Origin: Synechococcus sp. UW105
GTDB taxonomy: Bacteria; Cyanobacteriota; Cyanobacteriia; PCC-6307; Cyanobiaceae
Direction of reading: 5' to 3'
Length of the DNA stretch: 64,000 nucleotides
Assembly: GCF_900473935.1 (NCBI RefSeq)
Contig: NZ_UCNN01000019.1
Span: 186,001-250,000 of the forward strand
Positions within the stretch are counted from its first letter, which is position 1. Each line of letters starts with the position of its first letter. The position numbers and the translations under genes were made by a program. The notes beneath the pieces are model-generated. The model worked only from the letters and a program-made list of their open reading frames with translations. It was not told the origin of the DNA and did no database searches. Of this stretch, positions 61,050-64,000 are shown piece by piece.

Positions 61050-61945
61050 GGCTCGGGCTGATCCCGAAGCATCCAGAAGCCTTCAAAACGGGGGTTGTCT
61101 GGCGTGGTCTGGACGGCGATGAACTGGAGTCCACCGGCTTGGTCCCGAGTCAGGCTGAGGGCGTCCTTGGCCGCCGCGGTGCCACTGGCGTCTAGGTCAG
61201 TGACCAGCCAACTGTCGTCCTGGCCTGCATCCAGGACGAGCTGCTGGCCATCGATTCGAAGCCGCACCGGTTCAAGCCCCCCCAGCCAGCCAGCGATGGC
61301 TAAAGCCCTGGTACGACTGAACAGACGCAGGCCAGGGATGGGAAGGTCTGGATCAAGCTCTGGGTCGATCGGCAGGAGGCCATTGAATCCCATGGGCCAT
61401 TCCCCAGCTTCGGCCAGGCTGCCAAGGGGGAGGTTGGCCCAGCTCCAGGCATCACCACAGATGGCGTCGGGTAGAGGTACTGCAGGGGTGCTCACTGGAA
61501 CGGGTGGTGGCGCCAGGGGGCCTGCCATGAATCCCTCTTCTTGGGGGTAGACATCCCGCTCAAGTTCACCCATCCAGTCGATCAGGGCATACGTGCGACG
61601 GCTCGGTACAACTTCGAGGTCGAGCTCAGCGGCCGCCCGCTGCACCATTGTTCGCATGGCGCTTCGCCAGGAGCGCAGACGCCTTGGTGGTTTCCAGCCA
61701 TCAGCTTGCGCGGTGGCCAAGGCATCGCGTAGAGCGGCAGCAAGCCAGGTGGAATTGACCTCCCCAGCAGGGCAACGCCGGGAATAGCGAAAGGGTTCGC
61801 CACCGTTGAGCAAAGGTGTGCTGCTGATCAGCAGTTCCCAGCGTTTCTTCCCATCCGGTTCAAGGATCGGCCTGGAATAGAAATCGAGCTCCCAGTCGGC
61901 CTGGCGATCGAGGGAGGTGCTGGCGGGCTCGTCGGCCGTGATCAT
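61046..61945 (-). CDS. Tab2/Atab2-family RNA-binding protein
   Basis: The protein opens WELDFYSRPILEPDGKKRWELLI, followed by RSWRSAMRTMVQRAAAELDLEVVPSRRTYALIDWM and an ending NPRFEGFWMLRD, the pattern of Tab2/Atab2. In algae and plants Tab2 activates translation of photosystem I psaB mRNA; in cyanobacteria the role is less known. It lies between genes for an S1-domain protein and PgeF, with ATGA overlaps at both ends. Confidence 0.85.
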   Translation of the reverse strand: MITADEPASTSLDRQADWELDFYSRPILEPDGKKRWELLISSTPLLNGGEPFRYSRRCPAGEVNSTWLAAALRDALATAQADGWKPPRRLRSWRSAMRTMVQRAAAELDLEVVPSRRTYALIDWMGELERDVYPQEEGFMAGPLAPPPVPVSTPAVPLPDAICGDAWSWANLPLGSLAEAGEWPMGFNGLLPIDPELDPDLPIPGLRLFSRTRALAIAGWLGGLEPVRLRIDGQQLVLDAGQDDSWLVTDLDASGTAAAKDALSLTRDQAGGLQFIAVQTTPDNPRFEGFWMLRDQPEP

Positions 61946-63255
61946 CCGGCTGCTTGTTCTTGTTGTCTGAGGACGTTACGAGCACGATTGGCTCGATCGA
62001 CGGCTTCGGCCATCACTTTGTCTTTCTCAACCAGAAGTTCACCAGGCTGACCTTCGAGCATGGCGGTGTTCAGGGCGATGCGTCCTCTCCCCGGGTCAAG
62101 CTCGGTGATGAGGGCTTTGACGGCATCGCCATGATCGAACACCTCTCGGAGGGAGCGCATGCTTCCGCCAGTGACCACTGACTGGTGCAGCAGACCGCTG
62201 ATTCCACCGAGGTCCACAAAGAAGCCGTAGGGCTTGACTGCCACCACGTGACCTTCCACCAGTTGGCCCACTTCCAGTTCGGAGAAGAGGGCGGCTGTGG
62301 CTGCTTTTTTCTCCGAGAGCACCAGTTTTCGGGTTTCTGAATTCACTTCTAGGAAGGCTGCACCCAGGGTTTTGCCAACGAGTGCTTCGTGATTTTCGCC
62401 GTCCTGCAGCTGGGAGCGCGGGATAAAGCCACGCAGCCCTTCCAGCTCGCAGGTCACACCGCCGCGGTTGAATCCGCTCACTTTCACCTGGACGACCTTG
62501 CCTTCTGATTCCAGCAGCTTCACTTTGTCCCAGCTCTGACGCAGTGCCAAGGCGCGGCAGCTGATGGTCACCATGCCGTCGGCGTTCTGTTCACGGGTGA
62601 CCAGCACCTCCACCTGGAGCCCTTTGGGAAAGCGTTCCTTCAGGTTGGTGATCACGCCCAGGCCGCATTCACTTTTGGGCATGAAACCCGGAGCTTTGCC
62701 GCCGATGTCGACATAGACACCATCGCTCTCAAGGCCAATCACGGTGCCGGCGACCACATCACCTGTTGTGCCGATGGGCTCGTTCTGATCGAGGGCAGCC
62801 AGGAATGCTTCTTCGTCGAAGTCGAAGTCGTCCACGCTGTGGCTGCGGGCCTGCGCACGGCTGTCTTCCGCGGAAGCGTTCGAGGCAGCAGATTTGCGCT
62901 GGTTCCCGGCGCGGGAGCTGCTGTCAGAGGGGCCGAGCAGGTCGGCCATCGAGAGACCCTCCAATTCGGAGGTGTCAAACAAAGCGTCATCCCCAACGGT
63001 GGGAGCGTTTGGACGCGAGGGAGGCTGCGCTTTGGTTCCGCCTGCTGCACCAGCGTCCTGCGCTGCTTGCTCCAGCGCACGAGCCTTTTGTATGGCTGCT
63101 TCTGCCGCTGCTCTGGCTTCATCGGCCTCGCGGCGCAGCCGGTCTTGCTCATCACGTCGGGTGATTTGCATCACCTGAGGGGGCTTGCGCGGCCCCTCAG
63201 GGGAAGGCTTTGGGGCCTTGGGTTGTTTGGGCTGCGGGCTGCCTGATCCGGCCAT
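61942..63255 (-). CDS. S1-domain protein (ribosomal protein S1 homologue)
   Basis: After a 160-residue Pro/Ala/Lys and acidic low-complexity N-terminus, three S1 repeats follow: VVAGTVIGLESDGVYVDIGGKAPGF, VQVKVSGFNRGGVTCELEGLRGF and VEGHVVAVKPYGFFVDLGGISGLL. It would bind RNA during translation initiation. Ribosomal S1 of cyanobacteria normally has three repeats; this copy has a long extra N-terminus and may be the second (Rps1b-like) form. The start at 63255 excludes an unnatural 35-residue extension. Confidence 0.85.
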   Translation of the reverse strand: MAGSGSPQPKQPKAPKPSPEGPRKPPQVMQITRRDEQDRLRREADEARAAAEAAIQKARALEQAAQDAGAAGGTKAQPPSRPNAPTVGDDALFDTSELEGLSMADLLGPSDSSSRAGNQRKSAASNASAEDSRAQARSHSVDDFDFDEEAFLAALDQNEPIGTTGDVVAGTVIGLESDGVYVDIGGKAPGFMPKSECGLGVITNLKERFPKGLQVEVLVTREQNADGMVTISCRALALRQSWDKVKLLESEGKVVQVKVSGFNRGGVTCELEGLRGFIPRSQLQDGENHEALVGKTLGAAFLEVNSETRKLVLSEKKAATAALFSELEVGQLVEGHVVAVKPYGFFVDLGGISGLLHQSVVTGGSMRSLREVFDHGDAVKALITELDPGRGRIALNTAMLEGQPGELLVEKDKVMAEAVDRANRARNVLRQQEQAAG

Positions 63256-63325
63256 GGGCCCCTGGTACTCGTCGATCGAGCAGTCTGACAGGCAGGGTGG
63301 GAGTCTGCTGCCAACCTGATGTCCG

Positions 63326-64000
63326 ATGTCTAATCCGCAGCGCTGGCTTGAGCGTCTCACCTGGCCGGAGGTCGCTGAGCGGCTTCAGCAAGAGGGGGCC
63401 ACCGTTGTTTGGCCCTTTGGTGCTCTTGAACAGCATGGTCCCCATCTGCCTCTGTCAACAGATGCTCTCTTTGCGGATCGGATGCTGGATCAGATCCTGG
63501 CAGGGTTAGCCCCTGACGCCCCAATCTGGCGGCTGCCTGTGCAGGCCATCGGCTTCTCCCCAGAGCATGTCGGCTTCCCCGGAACGCTCTCTCTCCCGTC
63601 TGACCTGCTGATCCGTTTGGTCGAGACAGTGGGGCTTCAGCTTGCTGATTTGGGAGTCCGCCGTCTTGTTCTTTTCAATGCCCATGGCGGCCAGATCGGA
63701 TTGCTTCAGGCCGCGGCGAGGGAGCTAAGGGCGCAGACCCCCACCATGGCAGTCCTTCCTTGTTTCCTCTGGAGTGGGGTGCCTGGATTGAAGGAGCTGC
63801 TGCCGCTTTCGGAGGGGGATAGCGGTCTCCATGCCGGCCTGGCTGAAACGAGTTTGATGCTCGCATTGGAGCCGTCTCTGGTGCGTGATCAGCGCCCAGT
63901 GGATGGTGAGCATCGCCACCCTTCAGCTGCTGCGACTCCTCCGGATGGGTGGAGCCTGGAGGGGGCGGCTCCCTTCGCCTGGTTGACCGCCGATCTCAGT
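63326..64000 (+). CDS. creatininase-family amidohydrolase, cut by the window end
   Basis: The frame is open from the ATG at 63326 to the end of the window (225 residues). The protein has the metal-binding GALEQHGPHLPLSTDA, GFSPEHVGFPGTLS, NAHGGQIGLLQ and HAGLAETSLML, the creatininase signatures. Homologues include creatinine amidohydrolase, mycofactocin MftE and FAPy deformylase; the substrate cannot be chosen. It lies divergent to the S1 gene. Confidence 0.88.
   Translation, partial: MSNPQRWLERLTWPEVAERLQQEGATVVWPFGALEQHGPHLPLSTDALFADRMLDQILAGLAPDAPIWRLPVQAIGFSPEHVGFPGTLSLPSDLLIRLVETVGLQLADLGVRRLVLFNAHGGQIGLLQAAARELRAQTPTMAVLPCFLWSGVPGLKELLPLSEGDSGLHAGLAETSLMLALEPSLVRDQRPVDGEHRHPSAAATPPDGWSLEGAAPFAWLTADLS

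Noticed and set aside
1-64000. CRISPR arrays, rRNA and tRNA genes
   Set aside because: No regular repeats of 25-40 bases and no conserved RNA cores were seen on either strand.

Overview
The window looks like chromosome of a marine unicellular cyanobacterium of the Synechococcus/Cyanobium group. It carries photosystem II factor Psb27, a high-light-inducible protein, ferrochelatase with a chlorophyll-binding tail, a cyanobacterial AbrB regulator, a Tab2-type protein, an S1-domain protein, a principal sigma factor of the cyanobacterial type, and several families largely confined to cyanobacteria (DUF2854, DUF3153, DUF3188, DUF3104). Genes are dense, small and often overlap. I found no rRNA, tRNA, CRISPR array, insertion sequence or prophage block.

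Layout. About 1-8.8 kb is gene-sparse and rich in very small genes: single-pass membrane peptides, Cys-pair micro-proteins, hli, cyAbrB, yccF and an exported metallopeptidase-like protein. From 8.8 to 15.2 kb there is a divergent TrpF paralogue coupled to a TerB-Coq4-like gene, a MIF-like tautomerase, a YbjQ-like protein, inorganic pyrophosphatase, an L,D-transpeptidase, hemC and a second Coq4-family gene. From 15.2 to 20.5 kb lies another patch of short lineage-specific genes, including DUF3104, two tandem paralogues, a second copy of a VCDxxHxC micro-protein and an AT-richer non-coding island bounded by opposed terminators.

From 20.6 kb onward the content is mostly core: rpoD, priA, a DUF2854-argB-DUF3153 cluster, ssb, cobK, cutA, a PfkB kinase, purA, psb27, proS, a second pyrophosphatase, a ferredoxin, an ArsC-like protein, lepB, a degenerate dihydroorotase, a tandem histidine phosphatase, a CPBP protease, an FtsL-like gene with ftsI, transaldolase with EF hands, a lone cyclic-nucleotide-binding domain, a geranylgeranyl-reductase-like enzyme, frr, pyrH, a methyltransferase-CobO fusion, a serine hydrolase coupled to a lone tyrosine recombinase, hemH, ilvB, DUF3188, a periplasmic-binding-like protein, a FAD enzyme, and an S1/Tab2/PgeF cluster. 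The window ends inside a creatininase-family gene.

Many genes fit a few themes. Tetrapyrrole and corrin synthesis (hemC, hemH, cobK, CobO) and photosystem care (psb27, hli, Tab2, S1) recur. Pyrophosphate handling appears twice, with one enzyme altered at a catalytic aspartate. I see no classical defence island; the most unusual material is the set of paired micro-genes, catalytically altered paralogues and gene fusions listed as findings.
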